A model generated the notes under the pieces. It searched no databases, had not been told where the DNA came from, and worked only from the letters and a program-made list of their open reading frames with translations. From Lepas anatifera (taxonomy: Eukaryota > Arthropoda > Thecostraca > Lepadidae), in the NCBI GenBank assembly GCA_034440635.1, contig JAOTON010002267.1:776501-840500 (forward strand): DNA of 64,000 nucleotides, given 5' to 3'. The position numbers and the translations under genes were made by a program. Shown here piece by piece: positions 52,801 through 63,586 of the stretch (positions within the stretch are counted from its first letter, which is position 1; the number at the start of each line of letters is the position of its first letter).

Positions 52801-55800
52801 GAAGCCAACAATACAAACAATCTAGACACGGCTAGAGTGAGATATGACATCTGAATCTGCAGTCTAATGACCTTGAGTTCAATAATGGCTTGCTGGCTGC
52901 CGAGGTGTCGGCACAGTGTCTCACTGTTGAGAAAGTGCCAACCAAACAGGTTGTAGAACGGCATGGTAATATCCGCGCACGGATAAAGACCTGAGAGCGA
53001 GGCATGATATGACTGACTGGGTGTTGTAAACTGGGTGTTTAAAGTTGTGTGGGTAATTCCTTCCCACCGACCTTCTAAAGAAACCATACATTCAGCGAGG
53101 GATCTCAACTTGACTGGGACATTAGCTACTTCCTCAAATATGCTACAACATTCGACAAGAAAGCAGACAAATTGTCTAAATATACGCCAGTTTCAGGGCC
53201 AGTACACGTCAGGATCAGATATATTTCCACAAATAAAAAGGACGAGAAATAAAGAAACTTATTCTATCTCTCGGAACGATAGCTTAAGCATTGCAAGTTT
53301 CAATTATAATGAAACAGTTTCCAGCCTAATGCCAGTGAAGCACGCGTTATCTCCTGCTCGATACAATAGAGCAGTACTGACCAAAATCAAAAGAAAATGC
53401 AGTCCAAAATTCACCATCGTGTTACTCCATCCATTGTGCAGGAGAGCCCTCGTGGAGTCCTTGATTCCCTAGAATTCCTCTCTCCCGTAAGATACTCCCA
53501 TTTGGGCCAACCGTATTGCGCTATCTGTTAAAGAAACACCTATCGCTGGTAGCTCTAGTCTGTATGCCACCTTAAATTCCCTAAACTGTACAAAAAAGAC
53601 CAGGGCCACCGTGCCGACCGGGTCAGTTCTGGGGGGCGAGGGGGCGGATACAGGGGCGACAGGACCAGTCCTGGGGGGTGAGGGGGCGTTGACAGGGGCA
53701 AACGGGCCCCTTCTGGGGCAGAGGGGGCGGATACAGGAGCGACCGGGCCAGTTCTGGGGGCGAGGGGGTGGTTACAGGGGCCACCGGGCCAGTTCTGGGG
53801 GTGAGGAGGAACCGGGCCAGTTATGGAGAGTGATGATGCGGATACAGGGATGAGGGGGCGGCGACAGGAACGACCGGGCCAGTTCTGGGGGTGAGAAGGA
53901 ACCGGGCCAGTTATAAAGAGTGATGAGGCAGATACAGGGATGAGGGGGCGGCGACAGGAACGACCGGGCCAGTTCTGGGGGTGAGGAGGAACCGGACCAA
54001 TTATGGAGAGTGATGAGGCAGATACAGGGATGAGGGGGCGGCGACAGGAACGACCGGGCCAGTTCTGGGGGCGAGGGGGTGACGACAGGGGCGACCGGGC
54101 CAGTTCTGGGAGTGAGGAGTAACTGGGCCAGTTAAGGGAAGTGATGAGGGGGTGGTTACAGGGGCGACCGGGCCAGTTCTGGGGGGTGAGGGGGTGGTTA
54201 CAGGGGCGACCGGGCCAGTTCTGGGGGTGAGGGGGTGACGACAGGGGCGACCATCTCACCTGCGGTCATCTCTTCACGGCAGATAATGCAGACGCTGTCG
54301 GTGCTGTTCAGCTCCTCTTCAGTGACGTCCGGATACAGCGTGTTCATGTTGTGGATGGCCCGCCGCGACAGGATCACGTCACTCAGCGCCTTCTTAAACG
54401 ACCTGTTCGATACACGACCGCTAAATCAACACAGGACTAACACAGGGCCGCCACATCAACAAAGTGTTGCCACACCACCGCGGTGGCGCAGTTGGTTAAG
54501 GCGTCGCCGTTGTATGTGGTAGGTCCCTGGATCAAAGCTGACCTCTGGCAGCCTTTTCCTCGACCGCCTCCAACCCAGGAGATGGTAGTAAACTGGGTAG
54601 TGCCTGCCTCGACACGGGAGTTTCGCTGACCAACCAGTGCCCTTGTTATTGAAAGCACGGGCCTGACCAGCCTTTAAATAGATCCACCGGTCCGGTCGCG
54701 CGCCCCAAGGGCACGGCCTCGCTTTGTGTCACCGGAGCAGTCCTCTCTTCCGCCGGGCCCGAGAAATCGGGATAGCTTCGCCGTGTCATACGGTGGGTAT
54801 GTGAAAGGAAGCGTGCGGACACGACTGCCCGCAAGGGTGCCGGTAAATGCAAACATCTGCCGTGTACATAGTGTGACTGTGTGTATATGTGGTTCAAATA
54901 TGTAGAAATGTCCCCAGGTCGGGGGCGCAAAAATATTAAAAAAACAAAACAAAGAGTTGCCACATTAACGCAGACCATCAACATGGAACAGGGCCGTCAC
55001 ACCAGCACCGAACTGTCACATCAACATGAATTGTCATCACCACCTCAACACATAACCGTTATAGTAACACAGAACCTTCCCAGAAACACATAATCGTCAC
55101 ATCCATACAGGTCAGTCATACCAGACCTAGTGGTCCTAAAAAGGAATTCCTGCCGGAATTTAGGCTATGCTCTCTATGAAATGTAAAGCATCATTAAAGA
55201 GGCAGATTATTAATCCCCATCCCATTTGTTATTTGATCTTTAACAAGATACTAACTGCTGAGGTCGTACGGCTTCCGAGGGACAGAGAGCAAGCTCGGCT
55301 CTCTGTCCTAGTCTCTCTCTCTCTCTCTCTGAGCTAAGGCAGGATTTCAAAACTTGCCTTTGGGCGGGCTCAAGCCCGGCACAGTCTGTCGCCATAAAAA
55401 CGGGTGTTTAACACATCCTAGTTACTAATTCACCAGTGCAGTTTCCATAGCCTTAATTCCTAGCCGTACCCACCTCAATGCCAAGTACATTGGCCGTATG
55501 GCGAACAGTGGTAGTGTGTGTATCTTCACCATTATAAGCGTAAACGCCATGTAGAGGATGACCTTCACAAAACCTGTCCAAATAAAAAGCAGTCACACAA
55601 AGCAGGAGAAAAAAAACACCACGAAATGTATCACAACACAAAATCGAAAACACGGGACCCCATTCATAGCCACAATCACAGCAAAAGGCTGTCAGCAGAC
55701 GCCGTACCGATCAGCAGTTCGGTATGCAGCAGATGCACGGCCTTGTTCTCCCAGGGCGCCTCCCGCTGCAGGTCCACGGTGTGCAGCACGTACTTCACCA

Positions 55801-58800
55801 TCACGTAGGCGACGGCGGTGAGCAGGATGGCATACTCGAAGCCGAACACCAGCTGCACCGAGGCGCCGCGCGTCACCGTCCAGTGGTAGGCCAGCGTGAT
55901 GAAGCCGCAGTCCAGCATGGAGAGCAGCAGCAGCAGCGCTGACACACAGCGGCAGGTTAGACATGCCAACTGGGGATGGTCTGCGGAAGAGAGCGACTGG
56001 TGCAGGGTCACAATACCATACAGAAATTCCAAACTCTCCACTTAGCACGTGCTAAGTTTCATTGCTGGCGCAATTGTTGAACACCGAGACTTCACAAAAA
56101 ACAGCCAAATCTCAGAAAATACACAGACAGGCTAAATCAGCTATTACCAAGCGTTTATGGGTAATAAGAGGGCAGCTGTTCACGTTAACATACTAGTGGA
56201 CTCCGACCCCCATGACCAGTAGCGATACTTACAGACAATACGGATATGAAAGAGCCACGTGATGACTGGACTCCTCTCCATCTGTCAAACAGGGCATGTA
56301 GCGTTTTATGACAGATCTCTGCAAGGACCACGCAAAGCATGGATAACATCCATCAATGAATACACATAAAATGTCAGTTTTCACTAATGTTATAACTCGT
56401 CCACCTTTCCTTCCGAAACTTACAAAGTCGACACGATCCTCCGCCAGCCAGTGGAAGGACTTCAGGAAGAGCAGAAGGGTGAATAGCGCCACAAACTTGG
56501 GGCTGAGATCGTCCCGGAACATGGTGAAGGCCAGGCAGGTCTCCGTCACCGCGTACCACGACCGCTCCATTAGGTGCTGTAGGCACACATCACGGTCAAT
56601 CCCGGAGTCGGGCTCTAACGACATTAAATTCATGTGGCAACAAATTCACATGGTTTCAGCATTCAAAGGTATAGTATATATTCATTTTTAGGACAGATAA
56701 ACTTCAGGATCGTTTAAATTTTCAAAACGGGGCGATGACACCTCTAAACGTTCTGGTAAAGCCCTTTGTACCACAGCGGACTTGATGAGAACAGCTTGAC
56801 ACAGAACCAGCTATTGCGAGAATTATCATCGTTAAAGCATTTCAGACGCTCCCAAATGCCTTCCCTGTATCAATACCGGCTAAAATGTGACGAAGCAATC
56901 ACCTCACTTTATTGTTATGCTAGATCAGTGTTAGACTGTGCATGCCTGCAGGTGTTTATAGTACCTCAGCTCTGCGCCCCTTCGCTAACGTTGGACAACA
57001 ATGCCACTCGCAGAACGTCAGAGGCTGGATTCAACGGCAATCCGGCTAGGTCTAGAGCACAAAGACGACTACATGACCCCACTCTTAAAATAGAAATCGA
57101 TAGAAACAAATCGTTATTTAACAATGCCCCGGCTGCACCTGCTTATTTTCCCCGAAACATTGCTGGTTGGAGTGGAACACGAAGATGGAGAGCACACCAG
57201 AATCCAGTCATTTTTCGACAGTTTATCTATTCTAAGCTCTGTTGTCAGCAAGGAAAGCCAAAAATATTTTGTTCAGTGGACTTTCATACATGCTTTTAAC
57301 AGCCACAGAGGTCGAAAAGCTAGCTTTATACAGATAGGTACATCGTCAAAAATGGCATGGGTAGTAAGGATTAGAAATCACCCTAAATTCTACAGAAAAC
57401 ATATATTTTTTCAAGAAATCCGTCCTAAGCATTACATGATCACGCAAAAAAGTGCTGCCTTCGCAGCAATGTCATCCTTCGCATCCTGCCTGCTGCCTTC
57501 GCATCAAGCTGACCTAGCCTAACACACGCGGAGGAGGCGTGATTCGCTCCCTCCCGGTTTTCCCCACATAACGCAAAAACTAAGAGACGCCGAGCAACGA
57601 AACTTACAGCACCGTATGCCTGATCAATTTTACGCATCTGACCAATTTCTTTAGGCCAGGTCATGTCAGGTCAAGCAGCAAGTTAAGGTCAAGCAATCCG
57701 ACGTCAAAACCTAAAACTACGAGTTTGAAGCGGCGCCTAAGGAGCATCCGCCAGCCGATCAGTTTCAAAATTTCACAATATAATAAGGTTATTAGGGCCT
57801 ATGATCTTTTATAGCGGATTTTTTTAGAGTTTTAACTTAAGGTGTGGTCAATTTTTTGGTCACCCCATTATCAGCATATGGTGAAAAATAGAAATGGATT
57901 GTTTTCAGTAAATACACGATATATACCTAATACCTGATGGTCGTCGGCATAGTAGGCTACTAAAAGCCTGTAGACGCCGGTCTCAACGAGCTCGGTTGTG
58001 TGTAGACAGTGGGTTCTCAGTCAGTGTCGGGAGTGGTGTACTTGTGTTCAAGCCAGTGATTGTCGAGCCTTGCTTTGAAGGCGCTGATGGAGGGCGAACA
58101 GACGACGTCTGTTGGAAGACTATTCCAGTCGTTTATTACCCGGACTCCAAAAGCGTTCCTGTGTACACGAGACACCGCCGCTGGTTTCACCAGTTTGAAG
58201 GGATGGCCCCTCGTGCGTGTGTTGCGATCGCGTTCGAAGAGGATTGATGGCTCGAGATCTACCAGACCGTTTAGTATTTGGTATACGCGGATCATATCAT
58301 CTCGCTTACGCCTGTAATAAAGCGAAGGTAAGTCCAGCACTGTGAGGTGTTCACTGTAGGGTCTATGGCGTATTTGACGGATCATTCGTGTTGCACGTCT
58401 CTGGACCCGTTCGAGACTCTTTTAATCGGAACGACTGAAAGGTCCCCATGTGATGTTCGCATACTCGAGGTGGGGTCGAACAAGTGTCTTGTAAAGGATG
58501 GGGAGGCTCGACTTGTCAATCTTCTGGAATGACCTCCATATCACTGCAAGCAGTTGATTCCCCTTAGCGACCACCCCAGCAGCGTGCTTCCGAAATTTGA
58601 GGTCATTGTCAATAGACACCCCTAGGTCTTTTTCAAGGCTGGACCCCGTAGCGCTACCCCTCTCACATGATACACATGGTGGATATTAGAGGAGCCAACA
58701 TGTAGGACTGAGCACTTATCTTCGTTGAAGGGTAACTGCCATTTGTCGGCCCATTCGGTGGCCTTGTCTGACGACTGGAGATGTCTGACTGGAGAGTATC

Positions 58801-59581
58801 TGCAGAGCTTGATGCGATATTGGGACGTATATCTTTGTGTCATTTGCAAATATTTTTGTCACAGACCGGATCACGTCTGGCAGGTCATTTACAAACACTA
58901 AAAACAACATCGGACCGAGCACAGAGCCCTGTGGTACACCACTTATCACCGGGGCTCAGCGAGATGCGTATCCATTTATAATTAATATGCATATCCAAAT
59001 ATATATAAATCTAAAGATTCTCAAACATTGTATTCTTACCACAATCTTGATCATAGTGTTGAGTTTTTGACCATCTGACCTTTCAAAGGTCATGTGAGGT
59101 CACAGGAGCATACAGTGATTATTTTGTCAATCATGTTTACTAAATTGAGATAAAGCTTCCATTTTACTTGAATTGTGCTTATCTTGTCACAGGAAGTCAA
59201 TTGATATGTAGCATGACCATACCAGATCACCCTATGACCTTGGCTTAGCTCGATGTCAGGTCATTTTCACAATTTGACCTAGCAAGATCATGTTATACAT
59301 CATTTGATTCACCATGAGAGAAATCCAATAATGCATACATATTTTCTCTGATTCTGCTGAGAGGGGAAAACGAAAACTTCTGTGTTGTAAGCCCATGAAA
59401 CTTTCCTTGAACTATGCTGGCCTGAATATTCACCTGACATTAAAATAGCCTTTATTATTTCTCCTCGTATTGTCAAAGGCTTGCCTTCACCGTTCATAAT
59501 TTTTATTTCAATCCTGATTTCTGATGTGTAACAACAAAATGCTGCTGGATTAGTTTCATGAATTGGTATTTTTACAGAAAC

Positions 59582-59670
<89 letters not shown>

Positions 59671-60415
59671 ATATATCTAATCTATTTTTCATGGTATATA
59701 TAGCCATACTTAAAAATTACATTGAATAAGAAAAAAACATGGTAGGAACAATGTCAATATGTTTCAAAATGTGAAACTCACCTCAAACTCGGCTGCCCTG
59801 AGCTGACCGAAAAATATTTTTCGTACCAATTTCCCAAACAAGATTACCAGGACAAATGCCTGGACGTATATCACCTGCCAAAGAGCAGAGTTAGATGTAG
59901 ACATGTGACACAAAATTCCTAGTACTGTAAACACACAACACATTCTATTAAGAGATCAATGTCTGCATTGCCAGAAATGGTCAAGTCAGCACCTTTTAAA
60001 AGATAGACAGGTTATCAAAGTTTATCATTTGAAATGGTGATGATGTATTTGCTAATAAGAAAACATGTGGTGTTAATACCTACGCTTAGAATAGACTACC
60101 ACACATCCAGAAAAGACAATGAGAATGCTGTATAAAGAGGTGCTTGAAAAGATAAGGCTTGCAGCATGAGCACATCAGAATGATAATAAAATGTCACTAA
60201 AATAATCAGGAACAATACTGAGTAGGTGTATATTCAATCCTCCAGAACAACAAGCAAAGGCACTTACCGCCAGACTTGCATTTGATTTTGTGAGGTAAAC
60301 AACTGATGGGTAGAACTGCTTCTTCTGGTAGAAGGCATTCCCAATCACTACTGAGGTCATGACAACACTCAGTGAAGCAATGAGAGATGCGTTCATAGTT
60401 GAAGTATTCAGTCGC
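45204..60415 (-). CDS. SYVN1: E3 ubiquitin-protein ligase synoviolin/HRD1, gene span
   Basis: HRD1 is the multi-pass ER-membrane RING ligase that ubiquitylates misfolded proteins during ER-associated degradation. Twelve coding exons join in phase. The N-terminal ~250 residues are hydrophobic membrane segments with family signatures such as RSWYAVTETCLAF and GASVQLVFGFEYAIL. A RING-H2 follows, with ligands Cys290, Cys293, Cys308, His310, His313, Cys316, Cys327 and Cys330, including SWFQRQQTCPTCRMD. Then come a Pro/Ala-rich region and a conserved helix, LLDAAVIMMDQY, near 470. Length is 556 residues if read straight to 45299, or 569 with a micro-intron in the last exon; human is about 617. The start codon matches the family N terminus. 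The 5' UTR is spliced at 60415. Confidence 0.95.
45995..46178 (-). CDS. SYVN1: SYVN1 coding exon 11
   Basis: It encodes the MPPMPPPP segment and the conserved helix with LSEEELRLMEQQ and LLDAAVIMMDQY. The acceptor is TGTACAG|TG and the donor is AG|GTGAGG. The acceptor sequence is copied several times in the intron just upstream. Confidence 0.9.
46166..46412 (-). repeat. 32-bp minisatellite repeating the exon 11 splice acceptor
   Basis: On the minus strand each unit reads TACCTCTGCAGTGATGCCGC and then a spacer. The segment CAGTGATGCCGCC is the exon 11 acceptor and first codons. About seven extra copies lie in the intron before the real site. Using an upstream copy would bring TGA into frame at the next unit. 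Confidence 0.8.
46826..46873. repeat. (TA)n microsatellite
   Basis: A near-pure TA run in SYVN1 intron 10. Confidence 0.95.
47801..47866 (-). CDS. SYVN1: SYVN1 coding exon 10
   Basis: It encodes AFAMPPGPQMPPFPFNQFM, a Met/Pro/Phe-rich stretch like the cytosolic linker of the family. The acceptor is CACCAG|GT and the donor is A|GTAAGT. The split codons match both neighbours. The exon is short, so it rests on phase and composition. Confidence 0.8.
   Translation of the reverse strand: MRLRSRCRRVPRCLRSPSTSS
48466..50228. mobile_element. hAT-type non-autonomous element in SYVN1 intron 9
   Basis: It is flanked by GTGAGGAC on both sides (48458-48465 and 50229-50236), an 8-bp target duplication. 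The ends GAGTGAGTTGTGCG and CGCACAACTCTG are inverted. Subterminal regions hold many GAGTTGAGT/GAGTCGACTC repeats, as expected for transposase binding sites in hAT elements. The AT-rich interior has no transposase, so it depends on another element. Confidence 0.8.
50507..50623 (-). CDS. SYVN1: SYVN1 coding exon 9
   Basis: It encodes a Gly/Ala/Pro-rich stretch with GGLPPFVWPFPP, comparable to the Pro-rich linker in vertebrate synoviolin. The acceptor is CGCCAG|GT and the donor is G|GTGAGA. Phase agrees with exons 8 and 10. Confidence 0.82.
50591..50735 (-). repeat. 57-bp tandem duplication of the exon 9 acceptor region
   Basis: Two full 57-bp units (50591-50647 and 50648-50704) and a partial third (50705-50735) are present. 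The unit nearest the gene spans the real 3' splice site. The next holds CCGCCGCTAG, a second acceptor-like site. Confidence 0.75.
50997..51182 (-). CDS. SYVN1: SYVN1 coding exon 8 (second half of RING-H2)
   Basis: It encodes AGAKKLPCNHVFH, SWFQRQQTCPTCRMD and a Pro/Ala tract. It supplies six of the eight zinc ligands. The acceptor is CTCGGCAG|CG and the donor is G|GTCAGT. Two extra residues at the exon 7/8 junction (TAAAGAKK) differ from most relatives. Confidence 0.95.
51183..54259 (-). other. SYVN1 intron 7
   Basis: A 3.08-kb intron. The part next to exon 7 is a minisatellite (53615-54257). The rest is unique sequence with no recognised exon. A TATAAATA on the plus strand at about 52583 is isolated. 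Confidence 0.7.
53615..54257. repeat. ~42-bp G-rich minisatellite next to the exon 7 donor
   Basis: Units contain GACCGGGCCAGTTCTGGGGG and an ACAGGGG segment, with a longer variant of about 86-104 bp interspersed. The array begins three bases inside the intron. The plus strand is strongly G-rich with many GGGG runs. Confidence 0.85.
54260..54402 (-). CDS. SYVN1: SYVN1 coding exon 7 (start of RING)
   Basis: It encodes SFKKALSDVILSRRAIHNMN and VCIICREEMTA. Cys290 and Cys293 are the first zinc ligands. The acceptor is GAACAG|G and the donor is G|GTGAGA. Confidence 0.95.
54475..54955 (+). mobile_element. tRNA-derived SINE in SYVN1 intron 6
   Basis: It begins with a tRNA-like head containing the A box TGGCGCAGTTGG, and a decayed B box follows. 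It ends in an A-rich tail. It is flanked by GTTGCCACA on both sides (54466-54474 and 54956-54964), a target duplication. It is inserted antisense to SYVN1, 64 bp from the exon 7 acceptor. Confidence 0.82.
55280..55308. repeat. 11-bp perfect hairpin next to a CT tract
   Basis: GGACAGAGAGC (55280-55290) pairs with GCTCTCTGTCC (55298-55308). A short (CT)n follows. It lies in SYVN1 intron 6. Confidence 0.6.
55474..55573 (-). CDS. SYVN1: SYVN1 coding exon 6
   Basis: It encodes the last membrane segment, GFVKVILYMAFTLIMVK and LPLFAIRPMYLALR. The acceptor is TTGGACAG|GT and the donor is AG|GTGGGT. Confidence 0.94.
55708..55938 (-). CDS. SYVN1: SYVN1 coding exon 5
   Basis: It encodes two membrane segments with GASVQLVFGFEYAILL and the loop ENKAVHLLHTELL. 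The acceptor is GTGTCAG|CG and the donor is G|GTACGG. Confidence 0.95.
56233..56281 (-). CDS. SYVN1: SYVN1 coding exon 4
   Basis: A 49-bp exon encoding MERSPVITWLFHIRIV. The acceptor is TTTGACAG|A and the donor is T|GTAAGT. The sequence closely resembles arthropod HRD1. Confidence 0.94.
56424..56576 (-). CDS. SYVN1: SYVN1 coding exon 3
   Basis: It encodes HLMERSWYAVTETCLAF and FVALFTLLLFLKSFHWLAED, two conserved membrane segments. The acceptor is GCCTACAG|C and the donor is TTT|GTAAGT, phase 0 at both ends. Confidence 0.95.
58017..58985 (-). pseudogene. Non-LTR retrotransposon reverse transcriptase, 3' fragment (CR1/Jockey-like)
   Basis: The minus strand reads SGVPQGSVLGPMLFLVFVND, a hallmark reverse-transcriptase block. 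FANDTK follows, where active enzymes have FADD. Then come LYKTLVRPHLEYANITW and the typical C terminus with RDDMIRVYQILNG and NDWNSLP. A frameshift near 58620-58720, an in-frame TAA at 58422-58424 and loss of everything upstream of about 58985 show that it is dead. It lies in SYVN1 intron 2 in the same orientation as the gene. Clade assignment is by motif only. Confidence 0.88.
59587..59663. repeat. (TA)n microsatellite
   Basis: A long TA run in SYVN1 intron 2, about 120 bp from the exon 2 donor. Confidence 0.95.
59782..59874 (-). CDS. SYVN1: SYVN1 coding exon 2
   Basis: It encodes VIYVQAFVLVILFGKL and FFGQLRAAEFE. The acceptor is TTTGGCAG|G and the donor is GAG|GTGAGT, phase 0 at both ends. 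Confidence 0.95.
60268..60396 (-). CDS. SYVN1: SYVN1 coding exon 1
   Basis: It encodes residues 1-43, a first membrane segment with GNAFYQKKQFYPSVVYLTK. The ATG gives an N terminus of the usual length; a second ATG 12 codons later is less likely. The exon begins at 60415 after a good acceptor, CTTGTCATTTCAG, so a non-coding 5' exon lies upstream. The donor is GCG|GTAAGT. Confidence 0.93.
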
Positions 60416-61600
60416 CTGAAATGACAAGAAAAATTTGCAGTCAGGCATGTCATACATTGCTAGACAGAGACAGGGAGTGATAGATCTACACACAGCTGAC
60501 CATAGTGACCATAGTAGGTGAATCCTGACAATGGGGTGTTGCTAAATGGGGAGTTAGGGCAACCCACTCTTGAGAAGCAAACATTTTGTGGCAAAAGTAA
60601 GTGGGTGGGATATCATCAATAAAAATATAATTACCATCTTAATTCCTGCTTTTCATAGCCTAGGACCTCACAAGCCACTCAGGACAAATAATGTTCTTCT
60701 TACCTGTTTGGAATCATCCTCAGCAGCGGGGCAAACAAATCTGCATTTTGGGGTACGCCTGATCACACCCTCTTCAACACATCACACATTCTGAGGGAGC
60801 GCAGGAGGAAATATTGATATGGGTATGCAGAAACCACGATATGGAGGGTATGTATAGCCTTGACCCTTGACATGAGAGTATCCCGTTTACCTGACTTGGT
60901 AAGGCGAAGGAAAAGTAGGATACCTTGGAGGAAGACAAGGGCGACAAGGTATATTCATGAATTTTATTGTGAGGACCGGGTTCAAACAAGTACCTAGCAG
61001 GCCTGAACAGTTACTTCATAGCACGGTAAACACCACCGGAAAACGCTGCACACAAGATATAACGTCACTTTTTCCTATCTTCAATCCAATTCGTCATCAC
61101 AGGATTCCCTTCTTTCATTTATATCCTCAGAATTTAGCCTCAATCTGACGCAAACACCAACCGAAATTGTCTATTGATGATTCTACGTAGATTACTCTGC
61201 TCTCTAGCGGCTAATAGACCTACTAGAGCTTAGACCAATGTACCTGATTGTATAGAGAGCGCAGCGGTTAGAGAGGACGAGAAAGGCAATGTCCAATTAC
61301 ATAGATATCAAAGCCCAGAAACCTAACGCAAATGCAGGATTTCCAAGCTGAGCAAAGGGAAGGCGAGACACCTGGTCAGGCGGGCAGAATTTGGGCCAGA
61401 AGGGTATCAGCATGGAATAGAGCGGTTTCATTGCTCTGCATTTATTCGTTTTTGCGTTTTCTGGGGAAAACCAGGAGGGGGCGAATTTCGTCCCCCTCCC
61501 AGCGGGGTGCGTGAGAATTTTTGGGAAATTTTGCAGAATTGATCAAGGATAACGTGCGCCAAGTATAGTTTTTTCGTACCGCCAGAATTACTGGAGGGGT
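60416..61600. other. SYVN1 upstream region, no exon recognised
   Basis: A non-coding first exon of SYVN1 should lie to the right of 60415 but could not be placed. No conserved protein or tandem repeat was recognised. Confidence 0.4.
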
Positions 61601-61605
61601 GTTTG

Positions 61606-61980
61606 CATAGGCGGATCCAGGATTGCCGATCGGGGAGGGGGGTGGCGCCATCCGGACCAGGGCCCTGCCAACAAGCAGTAGTGGGAACCATATGGATATT
61701 GAACGGGCTAGGTGGGCCCTTACGGGCCATGGGCTCAAGATGGGCCATTCATATGGCACCCATATGGTCTGGAACTGGTATTCTTGTGGGTCAAATGTTC
61801 ACAAGGGAGATGGTATCGAGGTGGGCGTGCCAGGTGGGATCCATTTAGGCGGTTGTGGTTTTTATATGGGCCATTGTCATCTATGCACGTGGTATGCTGG
61901 TGGGCCCGCGGCATGGTTTCCATGTGACTCTGTGATGGTATTGCTATGGGCCAGAAAAGGACTAAAAACTGTATTCAGAC
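61606..61980. repeat. hAT-like end followed by degenerate GGGCCAT repeats
   Basis: CATAGGCGGATCCAGGATTGCC at 61606 matches the hAT-like ends in the beta units. It is followed by a loose repeat of GGGCCAT/CATATGG words. No second end was found. Confidence 0.4.
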
Positions 61981-62182
61981 CAATTTAGAATCATTCCGTG
62001 ATTTTCATGTATTACTGACAAAAGCTTTTAATCTTACAACTTGTAAGTTACAAGTACCTGAAAGAGTGTCACCTCTCACCTATTCGCCCTTGAGGACGCA
62101 AATTTCGGGACCCTAGCGATACGATTTCAAAGGGCGGAAACTCCGCGTTTGAATTCATGTGTATGTATAGCATAACACTCTC

Positions 62183-62265
62183 GGCGCTGCACAGTGATGC
62201 GTCGCTTAGAGCATAACGCTCCTGTCTCTGAGCCATGGGTCCCGGGTTCAAGTCCCAGCAGTGCC
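62183..62265 (+). tRNA. tRNA-like sequence, probably a SINE head or pseudo-tRNA
   Basis: GGCGCTG at the 5' end pairs with CAGTGCC at the 3' end (one G-U). The B box GGTTCAAGTCC and a T arm are present. The anticodon arm fits poorly (4-bp stem, 8-nt loop) and the D arm is unclear. A working tRNA is unlikely. Confidence 0.35.
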
Positions 62266-63586
62266 TCTGAATAAGTTGATCTGATCATCTTAATGCCTGC
62301 TAACAGGGTGAAGGCTGGTTGCGCTGTATAGCCTTGGCATTTGGTGCTCCCACTGACATGAAATGTCAGTGGGTATGCCGTCAAGAAATTCATCATCGGT
62401 ACTGTAGCCTTTGGTCCAAAGTAAGCTTTAGTTCGCCAACAGTCCACCAGAGTGCAGTTAGTCGTCCAACCGTCAGAGGTAGGAGGCGCTCAATGATCGT
62501 CTTACGAATCTCCGGTGTGAGCTTTAGTTCGGCCAACAACGCATAGATGGCAGCACCATTCGAATTGAGGGTCCAGGCACGGGAGCACAAAGTTGCTGTA
62601 GGTATGTTCATTAGGCCGGGACGATAATATCAAATGCTTCCATTAATAGTCAAAACACCCGGGCGTAGGCATAAATAGAGTGGAAATCACAAACAAAACG
62701 GGATGAAGTCGCATCTTCCACCTCTTAAACATCAAAATCTAAGCCAACATTTTCACCTCCCGGCGTCGCAGTCACCCAGCTATTAGCGCCGTAAGAATAG
62801 GGCACTAACACCCTGGATCGCGTTAATGTAAACATTGTTGACAAAATACTGGCAAAAATGCATGGATAACCGTCATGAACTTCGAAGCATATCTTAGCCG
62901 AGTTACTGCGTTGTTGCAAGGGGGTCCCGGGGCGGATCTAGGCTGTTGATTCGGTAGGGTCATAGAGTTAATCACTGAAAAAAGTTTGTGTTGTTTAATT
63001 AAAAGGGTAACACAATAGTATTCCAGAGAGAAACGGTCTTTTCCCACCTCCTGAATACGTCTGTGGAAGGAGGGCTGGGATGGGGATCTTCAGGTTATGG
63101 TCCTGCTTTTTGGCTGGTTTTCACCTTACATAAAGCTACGTTTATCGTGGCGGTTTCCACCTCGGCCGTTTCGTCAATGCCTCCGCGGCACGCGCCTGGT
63201 GTCCGATATCCAGTGCGCAGCTCATGAAAGGTCTGCTTGGCTCTGCTAATTGAGAACCAGGGTGCCCGATGAATATAAAGCACAGCTTCGCGTTGGTGAC
63301 TTCAACTGTTCCGCCAGTTTTCAACTGACCCTGTCCGTGTGAGGTGAGACATCGGGGCGGAACGAGAGGCCGTACGTAATGCTCTGATCCAGCTCACTGC
63401 AAGAGACGTTTAGTAAGAAAACACATTGCAGTTTAGCTAGGAAGATATCACGAACGTGCAAGAAAAATTCAGCAGCAAACAAGTCGTGGTCGAGTCTTGA
63501 TGGATGAGAAGTGACATCGGTGCAAAGAAAAGTGCAGGAGCAAGCGCGACGGTTGTGTGATTAAAGAAAGTTTATTTGAACTTAAG

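Larger units (their letters stand above)
56577..59781 (-). other. SYVN1 intron 2
   Basis: A 3.2-kb intron with a decayed LINE (58017-58985) and a short TGACCT-rich tract near 59070-59290. Two long open frames at 56766-57522 show no family signature. The (TA)n tract lies at 59587-59663. Confidence 0.7.

Noticed and set aside
53555..54259. Minus-strand Pro-rich frame of 234 residues
   Set aside because: It is a reading of the intron 7 minisatellite. The real exon 7 frame would hit a stop soon after the donor, so it is not a retained-intron protein.
56766..57522. Two plus-strand frames of 177 and 132 residues in SYVN1 intron 2
   Set aside because: No family motif, overlapping frames and no splice partners were seen; probably chance.
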